Shown: one piece after another, positions 1 through 11,390 of the stretch
Numbering within the stretch: the first letter of the stretch is position 1
Layout: every line of letters begins with the position of its first letter
Origin: Planctomycetaceae bacterium
GTDB taxonomy: Bacteria; Planctomycetota; Planctomycetia; Planctomycetales; Planctomycetaceae
Direction: 5' to 3'
Length of the DNA stretch: 55,710 nt
NCBI GenBank assembly: GCA_029243145.1
Contig: JAQWSQ010000107.1
Location: forward strand, 1 to 55,710
The notes under the pieces: generated by a model
Databases searched by the model: none
Told to the model about the DNA's origin: nothing
What the model saw: the letters and a program-made list of their open reading frames with translations, nothing else
Program-made: the position numbers and the translations under genes

Positions 1-678
1 GGGTTCTCTCCGAAAGCCGCCTATATCCTAAAAAAACAATTGGAAGAAGCCGATGCTATTCTTGTGAATCGGATCGATGAACTCGATCCCTCAGAGGTCG
101 ACGAACTTGCCAAACTGGTCCAGGAAAACTTCCCCGGCACACCCACACTACGACTGTCAGCAAAAACGGGTGAGGGGTTCGGCGGATTGTTGGAATTTCT
201 CGCTCAACAGGGAGACTTCGGCAAACGAGTTCTCGACATCGATTACGACATCTATGCCGAAGGCGAAGCGGAACTCGGCTGGCTGAATTCCAGCTTACAT
301 ATTGACGCTGAAGAAGAGTTTTCGCTCGATGAACTGTTGCTCGAAATAGTCAACGAATTGCGGCAGGCTTTGATCGAACAAGGCTCCGAACCGGCCCACC
401 TGAAAACAATCGGTTTGTGGGAAGGGTTTTTCGGAGTCGCCAATCTCATCAGCAGCGATACGCCTCCCGAGTTGTCATTGGCTTCCGGGTATGACGTGAA
501 ATCAATCGAGCTGATTGTGAATGCTCGCGTCGCCTGCGATCCTGCGATCTTGGAGCAAACTGTTTCGGCAGTTCTTGATGAAGCTCTGGAAAAACGAAAC
601 GCCACCAAAAGAGATCAGCAGACACGCAGTTTTCGTCCCGGACGGCCCGTGCCGACTCATCGATTCGGCAACGAATAA
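1..678 (+). CDS. CobW/G3E-family GTP-binding protein, C-terminal part
   Basis: The reading frame is open from the first base, so the gene begins outside the window; about 225 codons are present. Near the start it shows a guanine-recognition motif of the NKxD type (ILVNRIDEL) and, about 40 residues later, a second nucleotide-binding-like stretch (LSAKTGEG). Both are typical of G3E P-loop GTPases (CobW, HypB, UreG group), whose members usually act in metal or cofactor delivery in the cytoplasm. The Walker A and B motifs would lie upstream. The C-terminal ~130 residues are acidic and do not look like a classic CobW C-terminal domain. It converges with the minus-strand PDZ gene, 9 bases away. The GTPase assignment is fairly secure; the metal or cofactor served cannot be read from this part. 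Confidence 0.75.
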   Translation, partial: GFSPKAAYILKKQLEEADAILVNRIDELDPSEVDELAKLVQENFPGTPTLRLSAKTGEGFGGLLEFLAQQGDFGKRVLDIDYDIYAEGEAELGWLNSSLHIDAEEEFSLDELLLEIVNELRQALIEQGSEPAHLKTIGLWEGFFGVANLISSDTPPELSLASGYDVKSIELIVNARVACDPAILEQTVSAVLDEALEKRNATKRDQQTRSFRPGRPVPTHRFGNE

Positions 679-687
679 CGCGCCGTG

Positions 688-1812
688 TCACCAACCTTTT
701 AACTTCACATCGATGGTTTCGGTATCGTTCAGATTCGACGTTCGAGCGCGGACGACTTTCACGATGTCACCCGGCTCGTATTTCTTGAGCAACTCAACCA
801 GTTCGTTGGAATTGTTCACTTCCGTATCGCCGAAGGCAATGATGACATCATTGGGACGTAACCCGGCTTCTTTGGCGGCTTTGCCCGGGGTCACTTCACC
901 AATCATCACGCCCTTCGGGATTCTTGCAAAGTTAGAAAATTTGATTCCCAGTTCGACGGCACCTCGACTCTCAATATGAATTTCGGGATTGATGGGTTCC
1001 AGAATCTCTACAACCCGTTCTGCTGAAACCGAACAGGTGGCAATCACATAGACAACGTTGACTCTCGCCAGACGAGCAATTTGGCGAATCCCTTCTTCGC
1101 CTCCGGCCCAACTTCGACCCAACCTCACATAAGAAATCCCCGGATACGGCAAACCGGTCACATCGTCGATTTCCATGATGTCTGTTTGAAATTCGATGTG
1201 CAGTCCCATTTGCTCTAAGTCGACAGTGGCCCGTTTCGATCGGAGTTGTTCGTAGGTTGATAAACTCACGCTCGCTTGTAGCCCGAGGTCTCCCACATCA
1301 TTGAGAGCAATATTCTGCAAGGCCTGTTCGGCGGCCCGATTTGCGATGTCGTCTTCCGAGAGAAAGATTGCTTCCAGAATCGACAAGGCCCGCATCGAGA
1401 GTTCGGGCAGATCGGACTGGGCAGCCAGCTCCATGCGTTTGACCGTTTCGAGACTCCCTTTTTGTTTAAGGGTCTTCGTGGCTTCAACACGTTCTCGGAA
1501 ATCGCCGCTACTCAGTTGATCGACCAACTTGTTGAGCCGATCCACGGAAATGGGAAGCCGAGACGGTAACGGTGGAGGAGGCGGCACAATGGGGACATAA
1601 AGTTTTTTTCGTGGGGAGCGTTGATCCTGAAAGGGACTTTTATCAAACCCGGGTGCGGGAATAATTTGAATTCCCGGAAGACGCTGTTGACGAAGCGCTT
1701 TAGGGATACCATTCTCGTCAGGCTCAAACTGAGCCCAGAGAGGACGTTCGCTAGCTGTAACGAACAGTGAGGTTACCAAGACCCCAGTCATCATGAAAAT
1801 TCGGACTGCCAT
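688..1812 (-). CDS. Secreted PDZ-domain protein with HEAT-like helical region
   Basis: The predicted protein has 374 residues if translation starts at the ATG at 1812. I prefer this start because it gives a clean signal peptide (MAVRIFMMTGVLVTSLFVTA, then a cut near ALWAQ-like sequence); the frame is open to 1890 upstream. After a proline-rich linker (PPPPPLPSRLP) there is an alpha-helical segment at about residues 85-190 resembling ARM/HEAT repeats (RERVEATKTLKQKG, ELSMRALSILEAIF). The C-terminal ~85 residues form a PDZ domain (GKAAKEAGLRPNDVIIAFGD). No protease catalytic residues are seen. It is probably a periplasmic scaffold or adaptor; partner unknown. It is a single gene, convergent with the GTPase and divergent from the DksA-like gene. 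Confidence 0.7.
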   Translation of the reverse strand: MAVRIFMMTGVLVTSLFVTASERPLWAQFEPDENGIPKALRQQRLPGIQIIPAPGFDKSPFQDQRSPRKKLYVPIVPPPPPLPSRLPISVDRLNKLVDQLSSGDFRERVEATKTLKQKGSLETVKRMELAAQSDLPELSMRALSILEAIFLSEDDIANRAAEQALQNIALNDVGDLGLQASVSLSTYEQLRSKRATVDLEQMGLHIEFQTDIMEIDDVTGLPYPGISYVRLGRSWAGGEEGIRQIARLARVNVVYVIATCSVSAERVVEILEPINPEIHIESRGAVELGIKFSNFARIPKGVMIGEVTPGKAAKEAGLRPNDVIIAFGDTEVNNSNELVELLKKYEPGDIVKVVRARTSNLNDTETIDVKLKGW

Positions 1813-2360
1813 AACAACCGACCATTCGTTGGCGTGCAATATTTGAGCAATGATCCAAGTGTAGAATAAATGGGGGCAGAGGGACAACACTCTCTATCAA
1901 GAGATCTCTATCAGCGGTACTTTTCCTGCAACCGCTGCAACCGGAATTGTTCGTCAGGGAGATCCCTGCGGGACGACCATTCCAACCCATTGCGTGACCA
2001 GAACAAGAGTGATAACCGGATCAGCAAGCGAGACCGTCGCTGAACTCACACCTGGAAGAACCGAACACATTCCAGAAACACTCCGTCCCATCGGCAGGAA
2101 CCGCCGATTAATGAATAGTCTGCCTCTTCAATTGAGTGAAGAATGGACAAATTGTCGTGACTCAAAGTTTCCAGGCAACTCAGGATGAGTATTTGTCAAA
2201 GGATGAGGAATTCTTCATCTCGAAATGAGCTTCACGATTCATGTCATAACTCTATAAATTGCCAATTTTTTCATGTTTTTGATGACTCAAAAACAGATGT
2301 CGAGAATCGAGATTTTCTCTCAAATTGACCGATCATTCCCACGAAGACGGAGACAACTCC

Positions 2361-2366
2361 TATAAT
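2361..2366 (+). promoter_or_regulatory. Candidate -10 box for the DksA-like gene
   Basis: A perfect TATAAT lies 75 bases before the chosen start codon at 2442. A TTGACC hexamer occurs at 2325-2330, but the 30-base spacing is too long for a normal sigma-70 pair, so only the -10 is proposed. Confidence 0.3.
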
Positions 2367-2426
2367 TTGCCGCCCATGACTAAAACGACGCGCAAATGCC
2401 GATTTCGCATGACTTCGGAATTTAAT

Positions 2427-2433
2427 AGGAGGA
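2427..2433 (+). promoter_or_regulatory. Strong Shine-Dalgarno site fixing the DksA-like start
   Basis: AGGAGGA sits 8 bases before the ATG at 2442. It decides this start over the longer open frame that begins at 2325, whose extra 39 residues have no family counterpart. Confidence 0.85.
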
Positions 2434-2441
2434 ATAAACCC

Positions 2442-2891
2442 ATGGCTCGAAAAGATGCCTTACTTCGACTTCACGAGAAACTTCGGGAAAAACGAGACGA
2501 GATTCGGCAAACGCTGAATCGAGAAATGGAACTGAGGCAACGCCCTCGGGATGTTGGAGATGTCGGCGACGACGCCTTCAACGTCAATGAAAAAGAACTC
2601 AACTCTCAACTGATGGCCTTGGAAAGCCGAGAACTGGTCCAGATTGAACGGGCCATTGAGATGATTCGCATTGGTCGTTACGGCGATTGTGAATTATGTC
2701 AGAAGAAGATTCCGATCAACCGATTGAACGCCCTGCCTTTCACTCCACTTTGTGTGAAGTGCCAAGAGAAGGTCGAACAAGCGGGTGGTGATCTAGATCA
2801 ATTTGATATCGATTGGGAAAATGCAGCCGATTTTGAATTTCGGATGCAAGAGATGGATTTGACGTTGGGCGATCTCGACCAAAGCGTGTGA
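2442..2891 (+). CDS. DksA/TraR-type C4 zinc-finger regulator
   Basis: A 149-residue protein. The N-terminal ~75 residues are highly charged and helical (coiled coil) and contain the DxxDxA pattern of the DksA coiled-coil tip (Asp40, Asp43, Ala45). The C-terminal zinc finger has four cysteines at 83, 86, 104 and 107 (GDCELCQKK and PLCVKCQ). DksA-family proteins bind the RNA polymerase secondary channel and, with ppGpp, adjust transcription during starvation; smaller TraR/YbiI members act without it. Size and tip motif suggest a functional DksA-like regulator rather than a bare finger protein, but planctomycetes carry several such paralogues, so no gene symbol is given. It lies 140 bases upstream of an HtrA-type protease on the same strand, with a hairpin between. 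Confidence 0.85.
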   Translation: MARKDALLRLHEKLREKRDEIRQTLNREMELRQRPRDVGDVGDDAFNVNEKELNSQLMALESRELVQIERAIEMIRIGRYGDCELCQKKIPINRLNALPFTPLCVKCQEKVEQAGGDLDQFDIDWENAADFEFRMQEMDLTLGDLDQSV

Positions 2892-2897
2892 CCCCAA

Positions 2898-2918
2898 CTC
2901 CTTCACGGACAGAAGGAG
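2898..2918 (+). terminator. Hairpin after the DksA-like gene
   Basis: A 7-base-pair inverted repeat (CTCCTTC / GAAGGAG) with a 7-base loop starts 6 bases after the stop codon. It has no following T tract, so it could be a weak terminator or an mRNA-stabilising hairpin. Confidence 0.35.
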
Positions 2919-3031
2919 CCTCTCAATCGACATCACAGCGAGGAATGGCAAGGACGCCGACTTTAAAGCGACGGACCGCAGAAGATTATTAAACACTGCC
3001 GTCGATTGTCCGATCGGGAGCTCACCGAGCC

Positions 3032-4186
3032 ATGACCAACCGCCGCCCATCACTGATTTACTCCGCACTGATCCTGCTATCCGGCATCGTCCTAGGCTTG
3101 GCATTGGAAGGTTGGCCTTCCAGTCGGCTCTTACAGGCCCGTCACCTCGATCAATCGGAAGTTGACCGTCTGTACAACGAGTTACAGATCGGCGATACGA
3201 CGCTCACCGATTTCGGTCGCGTGATGTCTCGAATCTATACGGTCACCTCTCCAAGTGTCGTTCACATTCAATCTGAGCATCAAGATGCGCGTCGTGGAAC
3301 CATCGAAGAAACCGGTTCGGGCGTCATCATGTCGAGTGATAAAACGCCTCGCCCCTTCATCGTCACGAATCGTCACGTCATTCAGGGAGCCAGCCTGAAT
3401 GAAATTCAGATTAAACTCGCTGATGGCCGCGTCTTGCGTCCCACCCGAATCATGCAAGATGCCGCAACCGATCTCGCCGTCCTGGAATTCAAAAATTCGA
3501 GCGTGACTCCCGCACGCTGGGGTGATAGCGAACGGCTCGATATTGGTCACATTGTTTTGGCGATGGGAAGCCCGTTCGGACTTAATCAATCCATCACAAT
3601 GGGAATCATTTCTGCGAAAGGGCGACGCTCATTACGTCTGGGTGGCGAAGCCGATTCCAGTACCGTTATCAATCAGGACTTCCTGCAAACCGATGCCGCC
3701 ATCAACCCCGGTAACAGTGGCGGACCATTGATTGACACGCAAGGTCGAGTGATTGGAATCAACACGGCCATTGCTTCAAATAGCGGAGGAAATGAGGGAA
3801 TTGGTTTCAGTATCCCCAGCAATCTGGTGAAGTTTGTCGTCGACCAACTCATCGAACATGGCCGCGTTCAGCGGGCATTTCTGGGCGTCGCTCTCGATGA
3901 AGATTTTTCGTCGGAAGATGCCGCCCGTTTGAAGCTGGACCGTATTCTGGGAGCGCGAGTGACCGAAGTTTATCAAAACACACCCGCTTCACGAGCCAAG
4001 CTGAGATACAACGATGTGGTCTTGAACTTCGATGGTTACGACATCGAAGATCAGAATCACTTAATTCATTTGGTTAGCCTGACACCACTCGATAAACGAG
4101 TGAGGCTTGAAGTGCTTCGCGCTGGTCAACGAATAACAGTTTACGTCGAACTGACAGATCGTGCCCGCTTCCGTCGTGTGGAGTAG
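3032..4186 (+). CDS. HtrA/DegP-like S1C serine protease with one PDZ domain
   Basis: The protein has 384 residues. An uncleaved N-terminal anchor or signal segment spans residues 7-26 ([20 protein letters not shown]). The trypsin-like domain carries the full triad: His115 (TNRHVIQG), Asp147 ([10 protein letters not shown]) and Ser229 in the oxyanion motif GNSGGP. One PDZ domain follows from about residue 278 to 375. The architecture matches DegS-like or short HtrA proteases, which degrade or sense misfolded envelope proteins; two-PDZ DegP is longer. A GGGAG sequence 11 bases before the ATG is a weak ribosome site. Following the DksA-like gene, it may belong to a stress-related neighbourhood, but there is a hairpin in between and co-transcription is not shown. 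Confidence 0.9.
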   Translation: MTNRRPSLIYSALILLSGIVLGLALEGWPSSRLLQARHLDQSEVDRLYNELQIGDTTLTDFGRVMSRIYTVTSPSVVHIQSEHQDARRGTIEETGSGVIMSSDKTPRPFIVTNRHVIQGASLNEIQIKLADGRVLRPTRIMQDAATDLAVLEFKNSSVTPARWGDSERLDIGHIVLAMGSPFGLNQSITMGIISAKGRRSLRLGGEADSSTVINQDFLQTDAAINPGNSGGPLIDTQGRVIGINTAIASNSGGNEGIGFSIPSNLVKFVVDQLIEHGRVQRAFLGVALDEDFSSEDAARLKLDRILGARVTEVYQNTPASRAKLRYNDVVLNFDGYDIEDQNHLIHLVSLTPLDKRVRLEVLRAGQRITVYVELTDRARFRRVE

Positions 4187-4200
4187 ATGAGAAGCGGGGT

Positions 4201-4228
4201 GACATGCTCACGCTTGCATGAGCATGTC
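4201..4228 (+). terminator. Perfect 10-bp hairpin after the HtrA gene
   Basis: GACATGCTCA and TGAGCATGTC form a perfect inverted repeat with an 8-base loop, 14 bases after the stop codon. There is no T tract. It may act as a terminator or be a copy of a dispersed intergenic palindrome. Confidence 0.5.
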
Positions 4229-5067
4229 AGATTCATCCGCGAATTTTCAACACGAAGTGAAAAGGTTCAGGAACAAGTCTCCTGATCAGTGTTGATGAGC
4301 GAAGATGAGTGTTCTCCAAAATCGATAATGCCTGTTATTATGCCGCCTCGTTTGAGCCGCTTGCGCGAGCAAGCCGGGCAGAAGCACCTTCGAACGTGTT
4401 CTTTTTTTATCTCTGCGGCTTGGCGCCTTTGCGTGAGTCAGCTTCGTTCATCTGGGGCTATGCTTGTGTTCCGAAAGACGAAGGCTGCATCTGTAATCAG
4501 ACTTCCATTTTCTTTTCATACTGTTGAGAGCCCCAGCCACACAACAACAACGCGCATGCCTACAATAACGCGTTCACTTTTCTCTGCGTTTCTGATGCCT
4601 CTCCGCGGCTTGGCGTCAAAAAGTTGATCGTTCAAACTCGTCTTGCCAACCTCCCGCTACCAGAGTTACCGTTCGTGGTTCGCCGACAGGCGACTCGATC
4701 TTTGGCAATTTGTAACGTCATAACAACCCGCAGGCCCCCGCGGCTTGCGCCGCAGGGCTATCAGAAAAACGCGATCCTAATACATAGCCCTGACGCGCGA
4801 GCGGCCAGGGCTGTTCAACAATGACGACCGCTGCAACGTAAGAAAGGAGGCGATCTCGCGTGACGTGGAAAATGCGTCCACACAAAAAGTGACATCGCAC
4901 CAAAACGAAGCAATCAACGCAAACCGATCAGAGTCAACGACTTGCTCAAGAGTATGGAAGATCCTTTTCAAGTGTGTCCCCAAATCTTGACACCTTGACA
5001 TCTTGCAACGGCTGTTGAGTGTTCGAAAAGTGCCGAGCTGAAATGCTTCTTGCCAATATTGATCTGG
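4229..5067. repeat. Non-coding island with short repeats and inverted repeats
   Basis: About 840 bases with no supportable gene. A 17-base element occurs twice in the same orientation, at 4411-4427 and 4601-4617, matching at 15 of 17 positions (core GCGGCTTGGCG). At 4737-4757 is a GC-rich hairpin (GCGGC / GCCGC plus CCC/GGG). The arms CAGGGCTA (4753-4760), TAGCCCTG (4785-4792) and CAGGGCT (4806-4812) can pair in two alternative ways. The open frames here have no family features and overlap each other on both strands. The region separates the HtrA gene from the end of the long minus-strand cytochrome/DUF1501 block. Confidence 0.55.
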
Positions 5068-6546
5068 TTAACTCAGAATCTCTTTCACAACGTGGCCATG
5101 AACATCGGTCAAACGACGGTCGAGGCCGTTATGTCGGAAGGTCAGCCGTGTGTGATCGAGACCTAACAGATGAAGCATCGTGGCATGTAAGTCGTGGACG
5201 CTGGAGACATTCTCGACCGCCTTGAAACCGAGATCGTCGGTTTGTCCGTAGCTGACGCCGGGTTTGACTCCTGCACCACCGAGCCAAGCGGTAAAACCTT
5301 GCTGGTTGTGATCGCGGCCTTTGGCTCCTTTTTGGAACATCGGCATCCGACCGAATTCGGTACACCAGACGATGAGTGTATCGTCGAGCAAGCCACGTTG
5401 TTTCATATCTTTAAACAATGCCGCCGCTGGTTGATCCATAATCTCGCCGTGAACGTCGTACTGTTCGCGGAGTTTTTGATGACCGTCCCAGTTGAGAGCG
5501 CCTCCGCTGGCATACGCACCATTGAAGAGTTGCACGAAACGGACACCCGATTCGATCAGACGGCGCGAGAGAATGCAGTTGCGAGCGAAGGCCGCTTTAT
5601 TTTCGTTCTGAGAGTCGGCCCCGTACATTTTCAGTGTCTCTTTTGTCTCGGTAGAGAGATCGCTGATTTCCGGTACAGAGAGTTGCATTCGAGCGGCAAG
5701 CTCATAACTGGCAATGCGTGCTGCTAACTCGCCATCATGCGGATTTTGTTTCAGATGTTCGCGATTGACAAGGTTTAATAAATCACGAGCCGCTTGATCT
5801 TGCGTACCCGTAACGGACTTTGGAGGTTGCAGATTTCGGATCGGTTGTGTGCTGCTGAACGGTGTCCCCTGAAACACGGCAGGTAGAAATCCTGGTCCCC
5901 AGTTGTTGATGCTTGCTTGAGGAACACCTCGCGGATCGGGAATCGCGACAAACGCCGGGAGATTCTGATTCTCTGTGCCGAGAGCGTAACTTGACCAAGC
6001 TCCCATGCTGGGAAAACCGTCGAGAATGAAGCCGGTCGAGAGAAAATTTTCGGCAGGCCCGTGCGTATTTGATTTGCTTGTGAGCGTATGAATGAACGAG
6101 ATGTCGTCGACAATCTCTCCCAGATGGGGAATCATATCGGAGACCATTTTGCCCGTTTCGCCTTTTGGACGAAATTCATATTGCGGACGAGCCAGATTTC
6201 CTGCCGGCCCTTGAAATGTGACAGGTGGTCCTCCTTCAAACGGCTTGCCATCGTATTTGATCAGTTCGGGTTTGTAATCGTATGTCTCTAATTGGCTGCA
6301 AGCGCCGGCACAAAAAATGACGAGCACGTTTTTGGCTTTGGCATCAAAGTGTCCCTGCCTGGGAGAATGTGGTTGGCTGGGATCAACTTTAGGAGTGTCA
6401 GCGAGCAGACGGTCTTGATCGAGAAGCGATGCGAGCGCCACTGCGGAGAGTCCTGATGCCGTTTGTCCCAGAAACTCACGTCGGTCGAGAAACGAACGCC
6501 CCAGTGAAGTCATGTTTTCGGAATAATATTGCATCTGATTTCTCAT
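5068..6546 (-). CDS. DUF1501 protein, Tat-exported (pair 1 partner)
   Basis: A 492-residue protein of the DUF1501 family, related in fold to alkaline phosphatases and sulfatases. The N-terminus carries a Tat-type signal ([12 protein letters not shown] followed by AVALASLL), expected to export a folded protein. Family segments include [42 protein letters not shown] and [10 protein letters not shown]. Its ATG overlaps the stop of the upstream cytochrome gene as TGATG, so it is probably translated by coupling; no purine-rich ribosome site precedes it. Later in-frame ATGs at codons 5 and 12 are possible starts. The enzymatic role of DUF1501 is not established; its invariable pairing with a DUF1549/DUF1553 cytochrome protein suggests a shared complex or pathway in the periplasm. 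Confidence 0.9.
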   Translation of the reverse strand: MRNQMQYYSENMTSLGRSFLDRREFLGQTASGLSAVALASLLDQDRLLADTPKVDPSQPHSPRQGHFDAKAKNVLVIFCAGACSQLETYDYKPELIKYDGKPFEGGPPVTFQGPAGNLARPQYEFRPKGETGKMVSDMIPHLGEIVDDISFIHTLTSKSNTHGPAENFLSTGFILDGFPSMGAWSSYALGTENQNLPAFVAIPDPRGVPQASINNWGPGFLPAVFQGTPFSSTQPIRNLQPPKSVTGTQDQAARDLLNLVNREHLKQNPHDGELAARIASYELAARMQLSVPEISDLSTETKETLKMYGADSQNENKAAFARNCILSRRLIESGVRFVQLFNGAYASGGALNWDGHQKLREQYDVHGEIMDQPAAALFKDMKQRGLLDDTLIVWCTEFGRMPMFQKGAKGRDHNQQGFTAWLGGAGVKPGVSYGQTDDLGFKAVENVSSVHDLHATMLHLLGLDHTRLTFRHNGLDRRLTDVHGHVVKEILS

Positions 6547-9500
6547 CAGGGGAGGAACAGGAACTCATTGCTGTTAAATAAGACTCTGGCCAAGGTCGCA
6601 AGGTCATATTGGGAAACCGCCGACTTTGCCGCTGCGAACTCTGTTTTGCTCGGCACACGCCCCAGCATCAATTGGAATGTCGCCGAGACTTGCCGATCGA
6701 CGTCGTCGCCAGCCTCACGATGAATTCGTTGAGCAACCGCCTTTGCGCGGTCATAGACAAAATTGCTATTGAACAAATTGAGTGCTTGGATTGCGGTCGT
6801 CGACTGAGTTCGTTGCGGCGTGGGTTGCCCCGCGTCGGGACAATCAAATGCCCCGAAAATGGGAACCTGCTCCATCCGAATTTTGTGAGAATAAATCATC
6901 CGCCGAAGTTTATCGGGACCAAACTCTTCGACCGGAGGAAATCCGGAGAGCCCTCCCTTTGTTTTGAAAAAATCAAATCCCGGTCCTCCCATTTTCAAGT
7001 TTAACTCTCCCGTCACGACCAGCATACTATCACGAATCGCTTCAGCCCGAAGTCGTTGCGAAGGAAATCGCCACATGAGTCGACAATCAGCATCGAGTTT
7101 CTGAGCTTGCGGATTGATGCGTGAGGTTTGCTGATAGGTTTGCGAAGAGAGGATCAGTCGGTGCATTGCTTTCACCGACCAACCATTTTTCATGAATTGG
7201 ATCGCCAACCAATCGAGTAATTCGGGATGTGTTGGCTTGGCTCCGTTCATGCCGAAGTCGCTGGGAGTTTCTACCAACCCGTTCCCGAAGTGCATTTGCC
7301 AAATTCGATTGACCATCACACGTGCGGTGAGTGGATTGTCCCGGTCGGTGATCCATTCTGCCAGCTCGATGCGGCGGTCCTGTTCTTCCGACTCTATTGT
7401 CAGCGAGACATCGGAAAGCACTGTGGGGACGTGAGGTGGAACTCGATCTTGTGGTTGTTCGGGATCGCCTCGCCTCAGTTGAAAGGTTTCATCAGGCTGA
7501 CGAAACTGACCGCCGTAAACCATGTTGGGAGTCTTCAGTTGCGTCTGACGTTTTTGCAAATCATCAAGATGCTTAATCGTATCGTTGACCGATTTTTGCA
7601 GCTCAACGGGAGCGTTTCGAGCCAGCATCGTCGTCTCATCAAAAGGAGTGCCCTGAAATAGGCGATCTTCCGAAGAGGCCACTCGTTTCCATTGGGTACC
7701 GTCGAGTGAAATTTCAATCTCATAAATGATTGGCAGCCGGTCTTTCAGTTTTCCGTCGCGGTCACGTCCCCAGACGATGCGATTAATGCGGGCGACCTCG
7801 GGGAATTCGAGCTGCACCCAACCTTTCCCTTTTTCATTCGAGATCCAGCTTTTCGGATTCCCATAAAGCCCATCGTTAATATGTTTCAGTTGATGTCTGC
7901 CTGTGTTGGAAAGATTTCCCGAGGAACTGGATGTCGTGCCGTGAGTTGCAAGAGCAATGTTGACGGGTTCCTCGCCCGAAGTGAAGACTTCTAACTCGTC
8001 GAGACACGGTTCGTAGCGATTGCCGTTGGTCGTTTCATAAGAGGTGAAGCGAACGAATTTCGCCTCGCTGACCGGAAAAGCTTCTGTATTCGACTCGTAA
8101 TTGATGGGAGACCGCATACGGGGAAGTGTCGATATTTCCGCAGAACCTTCCACCGCTTCCTGCATGACAATAACATCAGCCGTGATACCGGTTCCCGTTT
8201 CGCCACTTCTCAAAATCAATCGAGACTGTTGATTGAACTGATGAGTCCCGGCATTGAACAATCCGCTCCAGCGAGGTTTTTTCTCGGAGTCGCCTTCGGT
8301 TTGCCCTGCATAGTAATACTGATCAGTTGTGGCAATTTCGGTTTGATCGTCGCGAGTTTCAAGGTCACCATCTACATCGAGAATGTATCGAGCATCACGG
8401 GTGTGGACACCACTTCCATGAACGCCCCACGAAATCCAGACTTTGAATCGCCCGTTTGCTTGTGGATTCCAGGTGAAGACATCTTCGCCGGGATGGTTGT
8501 CCCACCAGGTGTAGCGTCCTTCGCTGAGGTTGGGCATGCGGTCGAGACTACCAGGATCATCGGCGTATCCTCGTTTTTTACCGTCGGGATTTGTTCCATG
8601 ACCATTTTTTGTTTTCAGTAACGTGACTCGTTCGAGATTTTCATCATCGATAATCAGTGTTTCTCCAGTGTACGCAACTGGTTCAAGCGAGGTAAGTTGC
8701 GATTTCAGTTGTGCGATTTGTGGGACGAGTCGTTCCGCTTCTGCTAATCGTTGTTCGTGACCTTCGTCTTTGATGGGCCGATCTCCGTAATCGACACCCG
8801 CAAAAAATGCTTGGAGTGCGTAATAGTCTTCCTGCGCGATGGGGTCAAACTTATGATCGTGGCAGCGGGCACAGCCGATTGTCAGGCCCAAAAAAGTCGC
8901 ACTTGTGCCAATAATGATCTCATCGAGGGCGTCTTGTCGAGCGAGCCTTTTGGAGGCGTCATCTTTGCCAATTTGACCGGGGAGTAATACTGCCGCGGCG
9001 ACTAAAAAACCGGTGGCGGCATCGGCATCGAACTGGTCGCCAGCCAATTGTTCGGTGATGAATTGATCGTAAGGTTTGTCTTGATTGAACGACTCGATGA
9101 CATAATCGCGGTATGGCCAGGCATTCGGCCTGGGAGTGTTCACTTCGTAGCCATGAGTGTCGGCGTAGCGAACCAGATCGAGCCAAGTCTGGGCAATTCG
9201 CTCCCCATAACGCGGGCTGTCCAGCAAAGAGTCTATCAGTTCGTTGAGACCATTTTCGGTCTCAATGTTAGCCGACCACAACTTTAGTTCTTCCCGTGTT
9301 GGTGGGAGACCGTGCAAATCGAGATGCAGCCGACGGACAAGAGTGGAGGGTTCTGCGAGTGGCGATGGCTGAATGCCTGCGGACTTAAGTTTCCGACGGA
9401 TGAAACGATCAATCGGATGGCCGTTCCCGGCAGGTGGTGTGACCGCTTTCAGCGGTTGAAATGACCAGTGTGAGGCGGGGTCGGATTGGGCCTTTTCATT

Positions 9501-9890
9501 AGCGGGGGCGTTCACTCCTGAGAGAATCCATTGTTGGACGAGTTTCAACTCTGTTTCAGAGAGTGGTTCGCCCTCCGGGGGCATTCGCTCAAACTCTTCC
9601 TTGGAACTGACTCGCTGCCAGATCAAGCTTTCGTCCAAATTTTTGGAAGAGACGGCCGCACCGCTGTCGCCTCCCTGCTGCATCAGTTTGACGGTATCGA
9701 GTCGGAGCGATGATTCCTGTTTGAGGGCTCCGTGACATGCATAGCATTTGCGCGCGAGAATCGGTTTGATATCGCGAGAGTAATCAACGCCTTCCGCACA
9801 AACAGTGCCCGTTGAAGATAATGCCAGACAGAATAAGGCCACACATGCGACAAGCCATCGGAATGTTTCGTCTGAGGCTCGACGTAACAT
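6546..9890 (-). CDS. Planctomycete cytochrome / DUF1549 / DUF1553 protein with discoidin-like module (pair 1)
   Basis: I place the start at the ATG at 9890 (1114 residues) because AAAGAG lies about 9 bases ahead of it; another ATG at 9899 is possible. A signal peptide is followed by a planctomycete-type cytochrome c domain with heme motif CYACH and a downstream MPPEGE segment that could give the axial Met. DUF1549 follows at about residues 145-365 ([26 protein letters not shown], a second CxxCH). The middle contains carbohydrate-binding-like beta regions, including a discoidin (F5/8)-like stretch near residues 640-740 ([19 protein letters not shown]). DUF1553 makes up the C-terminus ([18 protein letters not shown]). 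It is secreted, and likely hemylated outside the cytoplasm. The stop codon is coupled to the DUF1501 gene. Confidence 0.9.
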   Translation of the reverse strand: MLRRASDETFRWLVACVALFCLALSSTGTVCAEGVDYSRDIKPILARKCYACHGALKQESSLRLDTVKLMQQGGDSGAAVSSKNLDESLIWQRVSSKEEFERMPPEGEPLSETELKLVQQWILSGVNAPANEKAQSDPASHWSFQPLKAVTPPAGNGHPIDRFIRRKLKSAGIQPSPLAEPSTLVRRLHLDLHGLPPTREELKLWSANIETENGLNELIDSLLDSPRYGERIAQTWLDLVRYADTHGYEVNTPRPNAWPYRDYVIESFNQDKPYDQFITEQLAGDQFDADAATGFLVAAAVLLPGQIGKDDASKRLARQDALDEIIIGTSATFLGLTIGCARCHDHKFDPIAQEDYYALQAFFAGVDYGDRPIKDEGHEQRLAEAERLVPQIAQLKSQLTSLEPVAYTGETLIIDDENLERVTLLKTKNGHGTNPDGKKRGYADDPGSLDRMPNLSEGRYTWWDNHPGEDVFTWNPQANGRFKVWISWGVHGSGVHTRDARYILDVDGDLETRDDQTEIATTDQYYYAGQTEGDSEKKPRWSGLFNAGTHQFNQQSRLILRSGETGTGITADVIVMQEAVEGSAEISTLPRMRSPINYESNTEAFPVSEAKFVRFTSYETTNGNRYEPCLDELEVFTSGEEPVNIALATHGTTSSSSGNLSNTGRHQLKHINDGLYGNPKSWISNEKGKGWVQLEFPEVARINRIVWGRDRDGKLKDRLPIIYEIEISLDGTQWKRVASSEDRLFQGTPFDETTMLARNAPVELQKSVNDTIKHLDDLQKRQTQLKTPNMVYGGQFRQPDETFQLRRGDPEQPQDRVPPHVPTVLSDVSLTIESEEQDRRIELAEWITDRDNPLTARVMVNRIWQMHFGNGLVETPSDFGMNGAKPTHPELLDWLAIQFMKNGWSVKAMHRLILSSQTYQQTSRINPQAQKLDADCRLMWRFPSQRLRAEAIRDSMLVVTGELNLKMGGPGFDFFKTKGGLSGFPPVEEFGPDKLRRMIYSHKIRMEQVPIFGAFDCPDAGQPTPQRTQSTTAIQALNLFNSNFVYDRAKAVAQRIHREAGDDVDRQVSATFQLMLGRVPSKTEFAAAKSAVSQYDLATLARVLFNSNEFLFLP

Positions 9891-9929
9891 GGAAATCATC
9901 TCTTTTTTCTGTTCTTGAGTTGCATTGTA

Positions 9930-11390
9930 TTAAGCGAGTAATCCGTCGATCACCTTCGCACCTTCTACGCCCGTCAACTTCGAATCGAGGCCTTGATATT
10001 TCACAGTGAATCGATTGTGGTCGATCCCTAAATTATGCAGGACTGTCGCGTTCAGATCATTAATGTGAACGGGATTCTCGACGATATTGTAGGAATAATC
10101 GTCGGTGAGGCCGTAATCAATACCCGGTTTGAAGCCTCCACCAGCAACCCACGTTGAGAAACAGCGTCCATGATGGTCGCGACCATGGCTCTCTTTGGTC
10201 AATTTACCCTGACTATAGATGGTGCGACCGAATTCTCCACCGAAGATGACGATCGTGTCTTCTAACATGCCTCGTTGCTTGAGATCTTTGACCAACGCGG
10301 CAGCCGGCTGATCGGTGCCCAGCGTGTTCTTGCGAATTTCGTTGGGAAGATTGCCGTGTTGATCCCAACCGCGATGGAAGAGTTGAACGAATGGAACGCC
10401 CCGTTCGGCTAATCGACGTGCGAGAACACAGTTGGCGGCAAATGTTCCCGGTTTTTTGGAGTCTTCACCATAGAGATCGAAAGTGGATGCCGGTTCGTCG
10501 TTAATTTCCATCAAGTCGGGAACCGATGTCTGCATACGATACGCCATCTCATACTGGGCAATACGGGCTTGAATTTCAGGATCGCCGAGCTTGTTGTAAT
10601 TCTCTTCATTGATACGCGCGAGACTGTCGAGCATATTACGCCGCAGATCGCTGCTGACTCCCGCAGGGTTTGACAAATACAACACAGGATCTGCACCACT
10701 GCGGAATTGAACTCCCTGATGTTTGGATGGCAAAAAACCACTTCCCCAGATACGGGAGTAAAGCGCTTGGCCCGGCTTTGCACCGACGGAGATCATTGTG
10801 ACATAGGCGGGAAGGTCTTTGTTTGGGCTGCCGAGTCCATAACTCAACCATGACCCGAAACTGGGACGCCCCAGTTGTTGTGTCCCGGTGTTGATAAACG
10901 TGATGGCCGGATCATGATTGATGGCTTCGGTATTCATTGTGCGAATGATGGCAATGTCGTCCGCAATCTTGGCGGTGTGAGGCAAGATTTTATCGTTAAT
11001 CCAAGTCCCCCGCTCACCATGCCGACCGAACTCGAACATCGGTGCGACACACGGGAACGATTTCTGACCGCTGGTCATACCGGTGAGTCGTTGTCCCTGC
11101 CGAATTGATTCGGGCAGTTCGCTGCCGTGAATCTTTCGCATGGTGGGCTTGTAATCGAACATGTCGATGTGACTCGGCCCACCCGCCATAAACAGATAGA
11201 TCACCCGTTTCGCTTTCGGAGTAAAGTGAGGCAATTCGGAAAGACCATGAGATCCACTCTCCGCTGCGACGGTTTGCCCGAGGTCGGCATTCAAGAGCGC
11301 TGCCAATGCTGCCGCTCCCAAACCACTTCGTCCATGAGAGAGTAATTGCCGGCGGGTCATCTGACGATCGAATTCGAGTTGCGGGTTCAT
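9930..11390 (-). CDS. DUF1501 protein, Tat-exported (pair 2 partner)
   Basis: 486 residues, same family as the protein at 5068-6546. The N-terminus has a Tat-like motif ([15 protein letters not shown]) followed by a short hydrophobic run. Family blocks are clear: [42 protein letters not shown] and [13 protein letters not shown]. The start at 11390 is supported by AAGGA 8 bases upstream. It lies 136 bases after its cytochrome partner and 39 bases before the start of the next cytochrome gene, so the two pairs may be one transcription unit. Function as for other DUF1501 proteins is not known; an alkaline-phosphatase-like fold is the family view. Confidence 0.9.
   Translation of the reverse strand: MNPQLEFDRQMTRRQLLSHGRSGLGAAALAALLNADLGQTVAAESGSHGLSELPHFTPKAKRVIYLFMAGGPSHIDMFDYKPTMRKIHGSELPESIRQGQRLTGMTSGQKSFPCVAPMFEFGRHGERGTWINDKILPHTAKIADDIAIIRTMNTEAINHDPAITFINTGTQQLGRPSFGSWLSYGLGSPNKDLPAYVTMISVGAKPGQALYSRIWGSGFLPSKHQGVQFRSGADPVLYLSNPAGVSSDLRRNMLDSLARINEENYNKLGDPEIQARIAQYEMAYRMQTSVPDLMEINDEPASTFDLYGEDSKKPGTFAANCVLARRLAERGVPFVQLFHRGWDQHGNLPNEIRKNTLGTDQPAAALVKDLKQRGMLEDTIVIFGGEFGRTIYSQGKLTKESHGRDHHGRCFSTWVAGGGFKPGIDYGLTDDYSYNIVENPVHINDLNATVLHNLGIDHNRFTVKYQGLDSKLTGVEGAKVIDGLLA

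Larger units (their letters stand above)
1813..2441. other. Intergenic region between divergent PDZ and DksA-like genes
   Basis: About 630 bases without a convincing gene; the short open frames here lack recognisable protein features and ribosome sites. The right-hand part should hold the promoter of the DksA-like gene. A perfect -10 hexamer (TATAAT) is at 2361-2366. The left part should hold the promoter of the PDZ gene, but no clear hexamers were picked out. The stretch 2240-2300 is AT-rich. Confidence 0.5.

Noticed and set aside
4289..5001. Several open frames on both strands in the non-coding island
   Set aside because: They overlap each other, lack ribosome sites and family features, and cover repeats and hairpins.
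5194..5727. 177-codon open frame opposite the DUF1501 gene
   Set aside because: It is antisense to a well-conserved coding region and has no independent features.
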